64,000 nt of DNA from Acetivibrio cellulolyticus CD2 (lineage in GTDB: Bacteria > Bacillota > Clostridia > Acetivibrionales > Acetivibrionaceae). The DNA lies in contig NZ_JH556653.1 of assembly GCF_000179595.2 (NCBI RefSeq), forward strand, positions 3,346-67,345, written 5' to 3'. The translations under genes were made by a program, and so were the position numbers. The notes under the pieces are model-generated. The model was not told where the DNA came from and did not search any database. It worked only from the letters and a program-made list of their open reading frames with translations. Shown here one piece after another: positions 52,982 through 62,897 of this stretch; position 1 is the stretch's first letter, and every line of letters begins with the position of its first letter.

Positions 52982-55096
52982 TGATGCAATCAGGTTTATA
53001 CCCCATATGTTCTTTCTTTGCATAACTCCACTGCCGTCAAGTTCAAGTGCTACGTTTCCGCCTTTATTAATAAAATTCGTTGCTACTCCGTCTATAACCT
53101 TTGAGGTCCTCAAACCATCTCCATCGTAACTGTACAAATACTTTGATGTTCCTACCTGTACCTCTTTCAGTTGATTAAAACCATCATATTTGTATGTTTT
53201 TGTACCATCCGATGTCATATTTCCATTATCGTCATACTGGTAGTTTACTGTAGACGTTGGTGTTCCATTAACAGTAGTAGTCTCACTCAAAAGTCTACAC
53301 CCTTGATTATAGCTATAACTTACCACAGTTGTTGTCTGTCCGCTTACTGTTGTTTTTAAACTTCTGTTGTTATAATCATCAAATGAATATGTAGTTACTG
53401 CTCCATCCGGCTCTGACACATTGTACAATCTGCTAAGGCCATCATATTCATACGTAGTTGCGCCATTTGAATCAGTCTTGCTTTCCATATTTCCATCCAG
53501 ATAATAAGTGTAAGTATACTGGGATACCAAGGTGTTACCATCATAATTTGACAGTGACACCAGCTTGTTCGCAAGGTTATATGTATATACCGCCGAATTA
53601 CCGTTGCTATATGCCAAGCTGGCTCTGTTCCCATTATCATCATATGTGTAATGAGCTATTTCCTGGTTATTCTCATACACATATTCAAGACGGTCCAGTT
53701 TATCGTATGAATACGTGATATTCTCTATCTGCAATCCTGCAATATTGAACATTAACTCTTCCACAATCAATCCTTTGGCATTATAGTCACATGTTTTTTT
53801 AACCTTTCTGCTTCCTTGTATTACGCAAGACCTATCACTACCGTAATACGAATAACTTCCAGTGAGAGCAATACTTCCTTCAGATGTAATAAACAAATCT
53901 AAAATGGATATAGGTAATGCGCTTGTATTTAGCGGCCCTTCCCATGTTGCACTTGAACCTCCCTTTATATATGGATCCTGACCTGTTGTAGGTAAAGCCG
54001 CCGTATCTTTTCTTCTGTATATCCACACTTGTTCCGGCGTTAGATTCCTCTGCACCCAGTATGAGTATCCGTCCCCTTCTCCCCAGTAAATTTGTGAGTA
54101 TAATCCGTTACCACCAGTAGAATTAACACTCATACTTGACCATGATTCGCCATTGTCTGTAGAATACTTAAAAAATGAACTTCCTGAACCATAGTAATTA
54201 TTCATCTGCATTACAAGCATATTTCCCATTTTTGCAATTCCGAAGGTTGGGGCTGCGTATGTATTGGTATACAAATCTACCACCGACCACGTTGCACCAT
54301 TATCATCCGAGTAGGCACAAAGCACTCCTCCCCAGCCTTGATAAGTGTAACGTACTGTATAACCGCCAAACGGGATTATTATTCTTCCTGATGGCATCTG
54401 TATTGCATTTCCTGCTACAACACAATTATCTTGAACTGTAGTTGTGATTGGAGACATATTAAAGCTTCTTATTGTGGACTTATAGCTGAAGTTGTGCCCT
54501 CCGTCTGTGCTTTCATAAACTATCAGTTTATTGGGTTTACCAGAATCTCCCTTTACCCCACGCTCATTTACATATAGCAAGTAATTGCCGTTTGCAAGCT
54601 TCTGTAGGTCTGTTATCTTGCCTGAAACTATGCCAGAATAACTAGTATAAATGACTGACTCATTCGCTGCAAGCTCATTAGCATTATTAAATACATCTTC
54701 TTCACTGTCAGCAGTAGAAATCACAACTAAATTGTCCTTTGTATATGCGGCAAGGATTTTCCCATCTGCTCTTTTATCATAAGAAGAGGCTCCAAATTTT
54801 ACGCCTGTTTCACATCTTAAGTCAACTCTTGATGAAAAGGCAGGTTTTATTTCTTCCTTTGAGTTTTTATCTGATATTGCATATCCCATATCGTTGAATG
54901 TCAGAGTTTCTATCGTTCCGCCTCTCGTACCTATTCTGTTTCCAAATCCATCATACATGTAAACATAGTATGCATTCCCGCTGCTGTCAGAACATGATAC
55001 AAAAGATGATGTAAGCCTGTTCATACCATCATAATTGAACTTAAAAGTGCTATTTCTTCTATCAGTCTTCTCAATAATATTTCCACTGTCATCATA
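52973..55096 (-). pseudogene. Rhs/YD-repeat protein, central part with sialidase-like insert
   Basis: This open stretch of about 700 residues starts in a YD repeat (FNYDGMNRLTSSF, YMYDGFGNRIG). A region of about 280 residues follows with three Asp-box motifs (STDGGHNF, SDDNGATW, STDNGESW) as in BNR/sialidase beta-propellers, then many YD repeats (YSYDKLDRLEYVYEN, YEYDGLSRLYNV, YKYDGFNQLKEV) up to WGINLIASDYN at the IS66 junction. The frame is open upstream to 55096 and is then lost where the serine recombinase element begins. Both ends of the gene fragment are cut by mobile DNA, so the Rhs shell can no longer be made whole. Confidence 0.88.
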
Positions 55097-55144
55097 TGCT
55101 TACTTTAATTTGGAACAAATTTACTGGTATGCTTTTCCATCTTT

Positions 55145-56740
55145 TTAGAAAGGTTTATTGAAGCGGTATTTAATCTCAACATTTCTATTTTCATCAATTA
55201 CTATTTTCTCAATTAATTGTGTCAACATTGTTTTATTGATGTTTTCTAGGTCTAAAAATTCGGTAATCATTTTATACATATCGTTGTTTTTTTCTTTTTG
55301 TTCTGTGTGCTTTTTTAGTTCTTCTTCTAGGTTTACAAGTCTTGTTTGTAGTTGGTCTCTTTCTTTGCTGTAGTCTTTTGTTAGCTCCATGAAGGTTGTT
55401 TCGTCTATGATGTTTTTTATTTTGTCTTCGTATAGGCTTTTGATTATTTTCTTGATCTCTTGGAGCTTCACTTCTATAGCTTTTATTTCTTTTTCTGTTG
55501 TTTCTGTTTTTGATTTTTTTGGCTTGTCTTTTATTGCTTCGAGGAATTTTTCTCGGTTTATCGTGTATTCTGATATTTGCTTTAGGTCATTTATTACACA
55601 GGCTTCAAGGTCAGTTTCTTTTATTGAGTGACGTGTACATTTTTTATATCTTTTGTAGCTTGAACATACAGCATAGTATATTTTTGTTCCGTCTTTTTGT
55701 CCACTTTGCATGAATGTCATTCGTCCGCCACAGTCAGCACAGTACATTAGCCCTGCTAATAAATGGGGTTTTGCTCTGTCTGTAAAGTCAAAACTTGCGT
55801 TTCTTGCTATCATTTTTTGTACTAGCTCGAAGGTGTCTATATCTATTATCGGCTCATGGGTGTTTTCTACTGTTACCCATAGGTCTTTTGATAGCTGTTT
55901 TGATTTTTTTATTTTGTAGCTTAGTTTTACAAATTTCCCCTGTGTCATATCTCCTGTGTAGGTACGGTTTATAAGTATCTGTTTAACTCCTTCAAATGAC
56001 CATAAGCCATAGCGTGATGTGTTTTTGTATGTAGTGGTTTGTTGTTTGTATGCTCCCGGGGATAGTATTCCTTCATTGTTTAGTGTTGTTTGTATTTGTC
56101 TGAAGCTTTGTCCTCCCACATACATTTCGTATATTCTTTTTACTATTCCTACTGTGTCTGGGTCTACTAGTAGCTTGTTTTTGTCTTTTGGGTCTTTTAT
56201 ATAACCATATGGTGTAAATGCTCCTGTGTATTCGCCGTTTCTCTTTTTTACGCTCAGTGATGTTCTTATTTTCTTTGATATGTCTTTTGCATACATGTCA
56301 TTCATTACTGACTTAAAAGGACTCATATCGTTGTTACTGTTGTTTAGTGCAAAGGTGTCTATTCCGTCATTAATTGCTATGTACCTTATATCATGCTCTG
56401 GAAAGTATCTTTCTATATAGTAGCCTGTATCTATATAGTCTCTTCCAAGTCTTGACATGTCTTTGGTGATTACCATATTTATTTTCTTTGCTTCAAGGTC
56501 TTTTAACATTCTTTTAAATTCAGGTCTATTAAAGTTTGTACCTGTATAACCATCATCAATATATATATCTGTTAAATTCCAACCGTTTTCTATTACATAT
56601 CTTGATATATAGTCCTTTTGATTTGTTATACTTTCCGATTCACCAGAAATTTCATCTTCCTTGGATATTCGGAGGTAAAGACCTGCATTATATATTTTTT
56701 TATCTATGTTTTTACTGTAGTTATCTATAAGAGCAAACAT
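55145..56740 (-). CDS. Large serine recombinase (TnpX/TndX-like integrase)
   Basis: The 531-residue recombinase has the catalytic Ser in YLRISKED (near residue 25), the Arg-bearing TKDMSRLGRDYI helix, the recombinase domain (AFTPYGYIKDP ... GIVKRIYEMYVGGQS), a zinc ribbon (CADCGGRM ... CSSYKRYKKC) and a C-terminal coiled coil rich in K and E. Such enzymes integrate and excise elements at short att sites. ATG 56740 with AAAGGAGA upstream is chosen over an earlier ATG (56791) without RBS. It lies next to the junction with Rhs. Confidence 0.93.
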   Translation of the reverse strand: MFALIDNYSKNIDKKIYNAGLYLRISKEDEISGESESITNQKDYISRYVIENGWNLTDIYIDDGYTGTNFNRPEFKRMLKDLEAKKINMVITKDMSRLGRDYIDTGYYIERYFPEHDIRYIAINDGIDTFALNNSNNDMSPFKSVMNDMYAKDISKKIRTSLSVKKRNGEYTGAFTPYGYIKDPKDKNKLLVDPDTVGIVKRIYEMYVGGQSFRQIQTTLNNEGILSPGAYKQQTTTYKNTSRYGLWSFEGVKQILINRTYTGDMTQGKFVKLSYKIKKSKQLSKDLWVTVENTHEPIIDIDTFELVQKMIARNASFDFTDRAKPHLLAGLMYCADCGGRMTFMQSGQKDGTKIYYAVCSSYKRYKKCTRHSIKETDLEACVINDLKQISEYTINREKFLEAIKDKPKKSKTETTEKEIKAIEVKLQEIKKIIKSLYEDKIKNIIDETTFMELTKDYSKERDQLQTRLVNLEEELKKHTEQKEKNNDMYKMITEFLDLENINKTMLTQLIEKIVIDENRNVEIKYRFNKPF

Positions 56741-56908
56741 ATTTTCACGTCTCCTTTTTCGCTCAAAGTTTTTTAGATAACTACCTACCAATTACCAATA
56801 GTATATCATAAAAATGTAGATTTTTCAAGGGTTTGAGCAATGTTTTACATTTATTTTTTGGAAATTTTTTAAGGTGATTGGGGGTTGGTGATTAGTGATT
56901 AGTGGTTA

Positions 56909-57085
56909 TTACATATCCATTAGATAAATGAATATGTCTTTCATTAGTTCGTGGAAGGGCTTGCCAGTTTCATTAAAGCTTCTTGTTATTTTTATAGCTG
57001 TTTCCTTTTTTGCTTTTTTCTCAGTTTTATTACTTTTATCTTCCTTATCCTTTGGGTGTTTAAGGTCTTCATGTTCACTACTCAT
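56909..57085 (-). CDS. Small charged protein upstream of recombinase
   Basis: The 58-residue protein has a lysine/glutamate-rich N-terminal half and the C-terminal segment ITRSFNETGKPFHELMKDIFIYL. Small proteins of this shape often precede large serine recombinases in clostridial elements and may help control excision; that is recollection and inference. ATG 57085 has GGTGGT upstream; a longer frame from 57127 would overlap the neighbour. Both neighbours lie on the same strand. Confidence 0.6.
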   Translation of the reverse strand: MSSEHEDLKHPKDKEDKSNKTEKKAKKETAIKITRSFNETGKPFHELMKDIFIYLMDM

Positions 57086-57110
57086 TATATACACCACCAA
57101 AAGAATGATA

Positions 57111-57740
57111 TTATAACCCCAGTACATACTGCTCTATGTCCTCTAAGTCTATAAGCTCTATATCTGTGTATTTTTTACTTATATCCTTTACTCTTTCTTT
57201 TATAATGCCTCTATTCCTTGGAACGATGAAGCATTGACTGTCATAGTTAGAATAGTTTTCTGCTATGTTTTTTTCTAGTCTTGGTTTGCTTTTTAGGCTT
57301 AGTTCAACCTCTACACAGTAGGTTTTGTTATCTTTTATAAATATATAGTCAGGTAGATGCTTTCTTGGGTTAAAGCCTTGTTCTTTTCTGTACTGCTTTT
57401 CAGTTTTGATGTCACTGGATTTTATATTTCTGGATTTCATAACGTATATGGCAGTGTCAACTACAGCTATGTCATGGTATATCTGGTCTAATCTTGGCTT
57501 ACTTGGTGTTGTGTCGATTCCAAAAAAAGAAAGCCCTGTCTTTGTTACAAAGTAAAGTCCTGCAACTCCATATATGATTCTGTGTCTTTCTATATATAGG
57601 GAGTCGATAAGTATCTTAAGTCTTCGGTCTGTTGCTCGTTGTCCAGTAAATCCCCCAAGTATTCGTATTTGTCTACCAAGACAATACTTCCACCTTGCTA
57701 TCTCACTTACCACTTGACAATCTCTATCAGTAATCTTCAT
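57111..57740 (-). CDS. Replication-relaxation family protein
   Basis: The 209-residue protein begins MKITDRDCQVVSEIARWKYCLGRQIRIL with a winged-helix layout (RATDRRLKILIDSLYIERHR, then YFVTKTGLSFFG). It has a nuclease-like second half containing YIFIKDNKTYCVEVELSLKSKPRLE. This matches the Replic_Relax family found on Gram-positive plasmids and conjugative elements. It probably binds or processes element DNA at its origin. ATG 57740 has GGGGGGGAT upstream. It reads away from a gap that carries two large palindromes. Confidence 0.8.
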   Translation of the reverse strand: MKITDRDCQVVSEIARWKYCLGRQIRILGGFTGQRATDRRLKILIDSLYIERHRIIYGVAGLYFVTKTGLSFFGIDTTPSKPRLDQIYHDIAVVDTAIYVMKSRNIKSSDIKTEKQYRKEQGFNPRKHLPDYIFIKDNKTYCVEVELSLKSKPRLEKNIAENYSNYDSQCFIVPRNRGIIKERVKDISKKYTDIELIDLEDIEQYVLGL

Positions 57741-57823
57741 TCCTATCCCCCCCAATACCTATTCACTAATCACCATCCACCAATACCCAACCACCATCCT
57801 CAAAAAGCCCCCAGTCGTACACA

Positions 57824-57854
57824 AATAAATACATACTTTGCTTATGTATTTATT
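57824..57854. repeat. Inverted repeat 1 of the control region
   Basis: AATAAATACATA (57824-57835) and TATGTATTTATT (57843-57854) are perfect 12-bp arms with a 7-nt loop. Confidence 0.8.
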
Positions 57855-57886
57855 GTATGAAATATATTATTATTGGTTACTACTAC

Positions 57887-57958
57887 GTACTTACGTTGGA
57901 AAAGTGGGGTCTCGGGCGCGACCTTTGCCCGAGACCCCACTTTTTCAACAGTAAGTAC
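57887..57958. repeat. 72-nt GC-rich palindrome (oriT/origin candidate)
   Basis: The inner arms AAAAGTGGGGTCTCGGGC (57900-57917) and their exact complement (57927-57944) flank a 9-nt loop. The outer arms GTACTTACGTTG and CAAC-A-GTAAGTAC extend it to about 30 bp with two small interruptions. It is GC-rich in a very AT-rich region and lies 147 nt upstream of the replication-relaxation gene. A terminator for convergent reading is possible, but both flanking operons diverge from it, which argues for an origin or protein-binding site. Confidence 0.85.
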
Positions 57959-58317
57959 ATACAGCAAGGGCATGTATTTAAAGCATTTGGGGGAATAAGA
58001 CTTGACTTGGGGCTGTTCTAAAGATGTTCTAAAGTGGTGACTTGATTATGCAGTAAGATGGCAAGACACGAGATAGAACATGTATATTCCTTGTCCTTGG
58101 TTGTTTTGTCGCTACTTACACCCTGTTTTATCAGTAACACAATTAGGAAAAAGGCATATAATAGAAGGTATAAAAATCGGACGTACATTCCCTATTATCT
58201 CTACTATATACTCCATGAACGCCCAGGGGAGAAAATATATATATACTTAGATAGATAACGGAAAAGAGCGAATGGTATTTGCCGAAACAGTCCGTAACTG
58301 TATACATTTGTTCCTTT

Positions 58318-58362
58318 GGTTCTTCTTTTATTTCATTACCAGAATGGAATAAAAGAAGAACC
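58318..58362 (+). repeat. 45-nt inverted repeat in coupling-ATPase leader
   Basis: GGTTCTTCTTTTATT (58318-58332) and AATAAAAGAAGAACC (58348-58362) are perfect arms. Inner CATT/AATG pairs and one T-G wobble extend the stem to 20 pairs with a 5-nt loop ACCAG. No T-run follows; it may be an mRNA leader stem 88 nt before the start codon, or another recognition site. Confidence 0.8.
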
Positions 58363-58449
58363 AAACACCCCATATTTACTTGAGGTGGCAACATATCATG
58401 TCCAGAACAATAATGGACTTATTTTATTGAGGGGAGGAATTATAGCAGT

Positions 58450-60228
58450 ATGTCAAAACAGTCTAATAGTGATGACTTTATTATTTTTACTGTCATCATG
58501 TGCATTACAGTCTTTGTATCAATAATTCTATTCCCAATAATTATAATAACTCCACTTCTTACCTTTGCTTTATATAGGTTTAAAGTAAAGGGCTTTATTC
58601 TTACAACTATATCAATGCTTATAATAATGGTTATATCCTTATCAAGTAGCGACCTAATGAAGCCATTTTTCATAGATATAATAAAAAACGGAAATATCCT
58701 TATAGAAACCTATAAACAAACTCAAGGACAAATATCCACAAGCATAATAAAAGCGGTAACGTCCTTTTCTTACTCAAGTGAAAGTTGGGTGCTTATGATA
58801 CTTCTAACCGTTGCATTATCTGGTCACTTTACAAGTGTACTAGAAAAGAAAGAAATATTACGAAACACAAAGTTACAGACAATTGAAGAATACATACTTA
58901 AAAAAGATAAGGAAGAAAAACAGGAAAACAACCCCAAAAACATAAAAAAGGCAAACCAAAAAATTAATGATTACCCAAAAGACCAAACAATCTTAGGAGT
59001 AAACAGCAAAGGAAAAATAATTACATGTAAAGATGATGCGAAGCATATATTTATATGTGGTACTACAGGTAGCGGAAAAACTATGTTGCTTTCAAACTTT
59101 ATAGAAAGCGGAATAATTAAAAACTATGGAATGTTAATTGTAGACGGAAAAGGAGATATTGGAACTGGCTCTATGATGGAAGTTGTTAAGAACTTTACAC
59201 AAAAGTATAACAGGAAGCTATACATAATAGACCTTAACAACCCCAAAAACTCATCAAAATACAATCCATTTATAAATACAACAGAAACAATAACAAAAGA
59301 TATGCTAATCAACATGACAAACTGGAGCGAGGAGCATTACAAAACAAACACTGAAAGATACTTACAGCGACTAACAAAGCTAATTCTCCTCGATGGAACA
59401 CCCCTATCCTTTAATAGCATTATCAGATACATAAGTACTTATGAATTTGAAAAGCTAAGCACTAAGCTTACCAAAGAACAAAAAATTACCAAAGAAGACC
59501 ACAAGACAAACCTTGAATTAGTAAAAGCAAGCGGAAAAATAGCCGAGAATGCAATAGCCAGATTTGCAACCATGGCAGAAAGTGAAATAGGTAGTATATT
59601 TGATGAAAACGGAATAGACATATACACTGCAATAACAGAAGGTGCAGTAATACTATTTGTACTAAATCCACTTATTTATCCAGAGCTATCCCCAGTATTC
59701 GGAAGATTAATCCTAATAGATGCCAAAAAAGCAGTAAGTAAGCTATTTACCACACAAGAAACAACCAACAAACCGAAGCGAACCTTCTTTATATTTGATG
59801 AAATAAATGTATATGCTTCAAAGCTACTCATTGACCTAATCAACAAATCAAGAAGTGCCAGAGTATGTGCCATACCAGCAACGCAAAGTCTCTCAGACCT
59901 TGAAGCGGTGGCAGGAGATGCCTTTAAACAACAGATAATAGAAAACTGTAATAATTACATTGTCTTAAGACAAAACAGTGCTAAAAGTGCAACTGACTTA
60001 AGTAATATATTAGGAACACAAGAAAGCTTACAAATGACCTACCAAGTTGGAAAAGCAAAAAATACACAGGATATTTTATCTACTGGATATGGCTCTGCAA
60101 GAATAACAAAAGAATACATATTTCACCCTGACGAAATAAAAAGACTAAAAACAGGCAAGGCAATATTTGTATCAAAGGATTCGGATATATATACAAAGGT
60201 ACATGTAAGGAAAGCATTTGAAACTTAA
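58450..60228 (+). CDS. VirD4/TraG-type coupling ATPase with membrane anchor (paralogue 1)
   Basis: This 592-residue protein has three to four hydrophobic segments in its first ~130 residues, then an ATPase domain. Walker A is CGTTGSGKTMLLSNF, there is a Walker-B-like LIVDGKGDIGTGSMM, and FFIFDEINVYASKLL precedes sensor-like segments ending ATQSLSDLEAV and NCNNYIVLRQNS. This is the layout of type IV coupling proteins that feed DNA-relaxase complexes to a conjugative channel. GGGGAGG lies 13 nt before the ATG. Its ATPase part is highly similar to the next gene. No other type IV secretion genes are in view. Confidence 0.85.
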   Translation: MSKQSNSDDFIIFTVIMCITVFVSIILFPIIIITPLLTFALYRFKVKGFILTTISMLIIMVISLSSSDLMKPFFIDIIKNGNILIETYKQTQGQISTSIIKAVTSFSYSSESWVLMILLTVALSGHFTSVLEKKEILRNTKLQTIEEYILKKDKEEKQENNPKNIKKANQKINDYPKDQTILGVNSKGKIITCKDDAKHIFICGTTGSGKTMLLSNFIESGIIKNYGMLIVDGKGDIGTGSMMEVVKNFTQKYNRKLYIIDLNNPKNSSKYNPFINTTETITKDMLINMTNWSEEHYKTNTERYLQRLTKLILLDGTPLSFNSIIRYISTYEFEKLSTKLTKEQKITKEDHKTNLELVKASGKIAENAIARFATMAESEIGSIFDENGIDIYTAITEGAVILFVLNPLIYPELSPVFGRLILIDAKKAVSKLFTTQETTNKPKRTFFIFDEINVYASKLLIDLINKSRSARVCAIPATQSLSDLEAVAGDAFKQQIIENCNNYIVLRQNSAKSATDLSNILGTQESLQMTYQVGKAKNTQDILSTGYGSARITKEYIFHPDEIKRLKTGKAIFVSKDSDIYTKVHVRKAFET

Positions 60229-60266
60229 GGGGAAATAATCTGTTATATGTTAAGGGAGTACAAAAC

Positions 60267-61538
60267 ATGAATAAAGACATATCAAAACCAGTAAATCAGA
60301 ATAATCAAAGTAATCCGAAAAACTTAGCAGACAAAACCCTAATAGGAACAAACCCAAGCGGAAAGCTAGTATTTTGTGACGATACAGCTAAACACATCTT
60401 TTTATGTGGTACTACTGGAAGTGGAAAAACGGTAGCACTTTCAAATTTCATAAAAAGCGGAATAGAAAAAAACTATGGTTTACTCATTGTTGATGGTAAA
60501 GGAGATATTGACAGCGGTTCAATCATGGCAATAACGAAGCACTTTGCACAAAGGAACAACAGAAAGTTAATTATCATCAACCTAAACGAACCAGAAAGCT
60601 CAGGAAAATACAATCCATTTGCAGGAGCAAAGGAAACCATTGCCAAAGATATGTTAATCAACATGACAGACTGGAGCGAGGAACACTACAAGACAAATAC
60701 AGAGCGATATATACAGAAATTATTGAAATTACTTAACCTAAAAGGAGAAAAGCTATCCTATAAAAGCATAATTAAAAACTTTAGTATCAGTGCATTTGAA
60801 GAACTATCCGCCACTTTAGCAAAACAGGAGAAAATAACAAAGCAAGACCATATACAAAACCTAGATATCATCAAAGCTAGTGGAAAAATCGCAGAAAGTG
60901 CAGCAGCCAGATTTACCACTATAGCTGAAAGTGACATCGGAAATATCTTTGATGAAGATGGAATCGACATATATACAGCATTAAGCGAAAATACAATAAT
61001 TCTATTTATCTTAAACCCACTTATATATCCAGAACTATCCCCAGTTATGGGAAGGTTAATCCTAATAGATGCAAAAAAGGCAGTAAGTAAAATGTTTGGA
61101 CAGTACGACAGACGTAAGTTTTTTATCTTCGATGAAATAAATGTATACGCTTCAACAGTGCTTATAGACCTTATAAACAAATCAAGGAGTGCAGGAGTTA
61201 CAGCAATACCAGCAACCCAAAGCCTTGCAGACCTTGAAGCAGTGGCAGGAGAACCCTTCAAGCAACAGATAATAGAAAACTGTAATAACTACATCGTCCT
61301 AAGACAAAACAGCCCAAAAGGTGCTGAGGAATTGGCTAAAACTTTAGGAACAAAAGAAACAATGCAAATCACTTACCAGATAAACAACATAGAATCAACA
61401 AACGTAGGAACAGCAAGAAAAACAAGAGAATTCATAGTACACCCAGACGAAATAAAATCACTACCAACAGGAAAAGGAATATTCCTATCAAAAGACAATG
61501 GTAAATGTGAGCGGATAAAAGTGCAAAAACCATTTTAA
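60267..61538 (+). CDS. VirD4/TraG-type ATPase without membrane segment (paralogue 2)
   Basis: The 423-residue protein repeats almost the whole ATPase part of its neighbour: CGTTGSGKTVALSNF, LIVDGKGDIDSGSIM, INMTDWSEEHYKTNTERY, FILNPLIYPELSPVMGRLIL, FFIFDEINVYAS, ATQSLADLEAVAGEPFKQQ. It starts directly at KTLIGTNPSGKLVF without TM helices. The pair looks like a tandem duplication followed by loss of the anchor. The two may form mixed hexamers, or the soluble one may serve another partner. The RBS is AAGGGAG. The gap to paralogue 1 is 38 nt, so they share an operon. Confidence 0.85.
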   Translation: MNKDISKPVNQNNQSNPKNLADKTLIGTNPSGKLVFCDDTAKHIFLCGTTGSGKTVALSNFIKSGIEKNYGLLIVDGKGDIDSGSIMAITKHFAQRNNRKLIIINLNEPESSGKYNPFAGAKETIAKDMLINMTDWSEEHYKTNTERYIQKLLKLLNLKGEKLSYKSIIKNFSISAFEELSATLAKQEKITKQDHIQNLDIIKASGKIAESAAARFTTIAESDIGNIFDEDGIDIYTALSENTIILFILNPLIYPELSPVMGRLILIDAKKAVSKMFGQYDRRKFFIFDEINVYASTVLIDLINKSRSAGVTAIPATQSLADLEAVAGEPFKQQIIENCNNYIVLRQNSPKGAEELAKTLGTKETMQITYQINNIESTNVGTARKTREFIVHPDEIKSLPTGKGIFLSKDNGKCERIKVQKPF

Positions 61539-61573
61539 GATTTGAAGAAAGGAAATATAAAGGGATATATAAA

Positions 61574-62545
61574 ATGAATAATAATCAAGAAAAAGATAGA
61601 GAAACAGAATACAAAATAGCTCCGGCTTTCTTTGACAATATTGTAAGCCAAAACAACGAGAATCAACAATTCTGCTTAAAAGCTGCAATACTAAATAAAT
61701 GCAAAATCTTCAAACAACGTCCTATACTAATTATATGGCTATTAGTATACTTCCTCATATCATGGGCTACACAAGGATTTACACCAAAGGGATTACTAAC
61801 AACAGCAGTAATATACCTTATAACAACAACAGTTGCACTATCAGACTTTATAGAAACAATCCTAAAGCATATAGAAGACGTAAGAAACATAGCAACAAAC
61901 ACAGAAAAAGAAAAGCTAATACCACTATTTGAAGAAGTATACGAAAAAGTACAAAAACAAACACCAGATATAAGTAAAAATATAAACCTGTACATAGTAG
62001 ATGAAATATCAGTAAACGCATTTGCACTTGGAACAAACACAATAGCGATAACCAGAGGACTAATGGAATTCATGGATGATGACGAAATCAAAGGAATACT
62101 AGCCCATGAAATGGGACACATGGCAAAGGGTGACCCAAAAGTACAAACACTAATAACAATCGGCAGTAGCATGTACTTATGGGTACTACTAATAATTAAA
62201 TGGACACTCGGAAAAATGGAACAGGTAGCAAGCTCCTCAGAAAGCCAAACATCATTAGGTAATACAGTACTCGGCATAATGAAATGGATAGTAGACTTTG
62301 CAGTAAAGATAATAACCTTAATTGCAACAATACTACTTATGATAGAAAACCGAGAAAAGGAATACCAAGCAGACAGCTACGCAGAAAAGTTAGGCTATGG
62401 CTATGAGCTAAAACAGGCATTATATAAGCTTTACACCTTGCAAATGTCAGATAAGAGGAATTTAATTGAAAGGTTCAAAGCAAGCCATCCGAGAATTGCT
62501 TATAGGATTGAGAGGCTTGAGGGGATGGAGATGGAAATGGAATAG
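61574..62545 (+). CDS. HtpX-like M48 membrane metalloprotease
   Basis: This 323-residue protease has two hydrophobic segments near residues 45-85, the M48 segment VNAFALGTNTIAITRGLMEFM, the zinc motif HEMGH and a third ligand Glu in REKEYQADSYA; further hydrophobic segments follow HEMGH. HtpX/Ste24-like proteases degrade membrane proteins in quality control. Here it is the third gene of the coupling-ATPase operon, 35 nt downstream, and a strong terminator follows, so it likely acts with the transfer proteins (inference). AAAGGAAA and AAAGGGA lie before the ATG. Confidence 0.9.
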   Translation: MNNNQEKDRETEYKIAPAFFDNIVSQNNENQQFCLKAAILNKCKIFKQRPILIIWLLVYFLISWATQGFTPKGLLTTAVIYLITTTVALSDFIETILKHIEDVRNIATNTEKEKLIPLFEEVYEKVQKQTPDISKNINLYIVDEISVNAFALGTNTIAITRGLMEFMDDDEIKGILAHEMGHMAKGDPKVQTLITIGSSMYLWVLLIIKWTLGKMEQVASSSESQTSLGNTVLGIMKWIVDFAVKIITLIATILLMIENREKEYQADSYAEKLGYGYELKQALYKLYTLQMSDKRNLIERFKASHPRIAYRIERLEGMEMEME

Positions 62546-62581
62546 GGATAAAGAAATAAAATGCGGCAAACGAATATACTT

Positions 62582-62627
62582 GGGGATTATTCATCATTTA
62601 AATATTTTTATATGATGAATAATCCCC
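62582..62627 (+). terminator. Terminator after the coupling-ATPase operon
   Basis: GGGGATTATTCATCA (62582-62596) and TGATGAATAATCCCC (62613-62627) are perfect 15-bp arms, followed by TTAATATTT. The rest of 62546-62897 is AT-rich, with no gene seen. Confidence 0.85.
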
Positions 62628-62897
62628 TTAATATTTACAGAAATAACATTTTGAATTATAATGTATATAAACATTTATCTACAACTTTTACCAAAAAAAA
62701 TTTGATGAAGTTCTTATTATACAAAGAGATTTGAACAAAGCAAATTATAGATACATACTTCAAATAATTGTTACAACAAATGCTTACTGCAAGATTCATT
62801 GATATATAAAATTAAATCAAATTTTAAAACATAAAGTAAATGAGTAATATTTAATTTTATTTGTAAATTAATTTTAAAAGTTTGGGGATGAATAAAA

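Larger units (their letters stand above)
57756..58449. other. Divergent 0.7-kb control region of the element
   Basis: No credible gene is present. It separates the minus-strand replication-relaxation/recombinase genes from the plus-strand coupling-ATPase genes and contains three long inverted repeats (57824-57854, 57887-57958, 58318-58362). A 66-codon frame at 58058 lacks an RBS. This is the best place for an origin of transfer or replication and for divergent promoters. Confidence 0.6.

Noticed and set aside
58058-58258. 66-codon plus-strand frame in the element control region
   Set aside because: No Shine-Dalgarno, odd composition, lies between palindromes.
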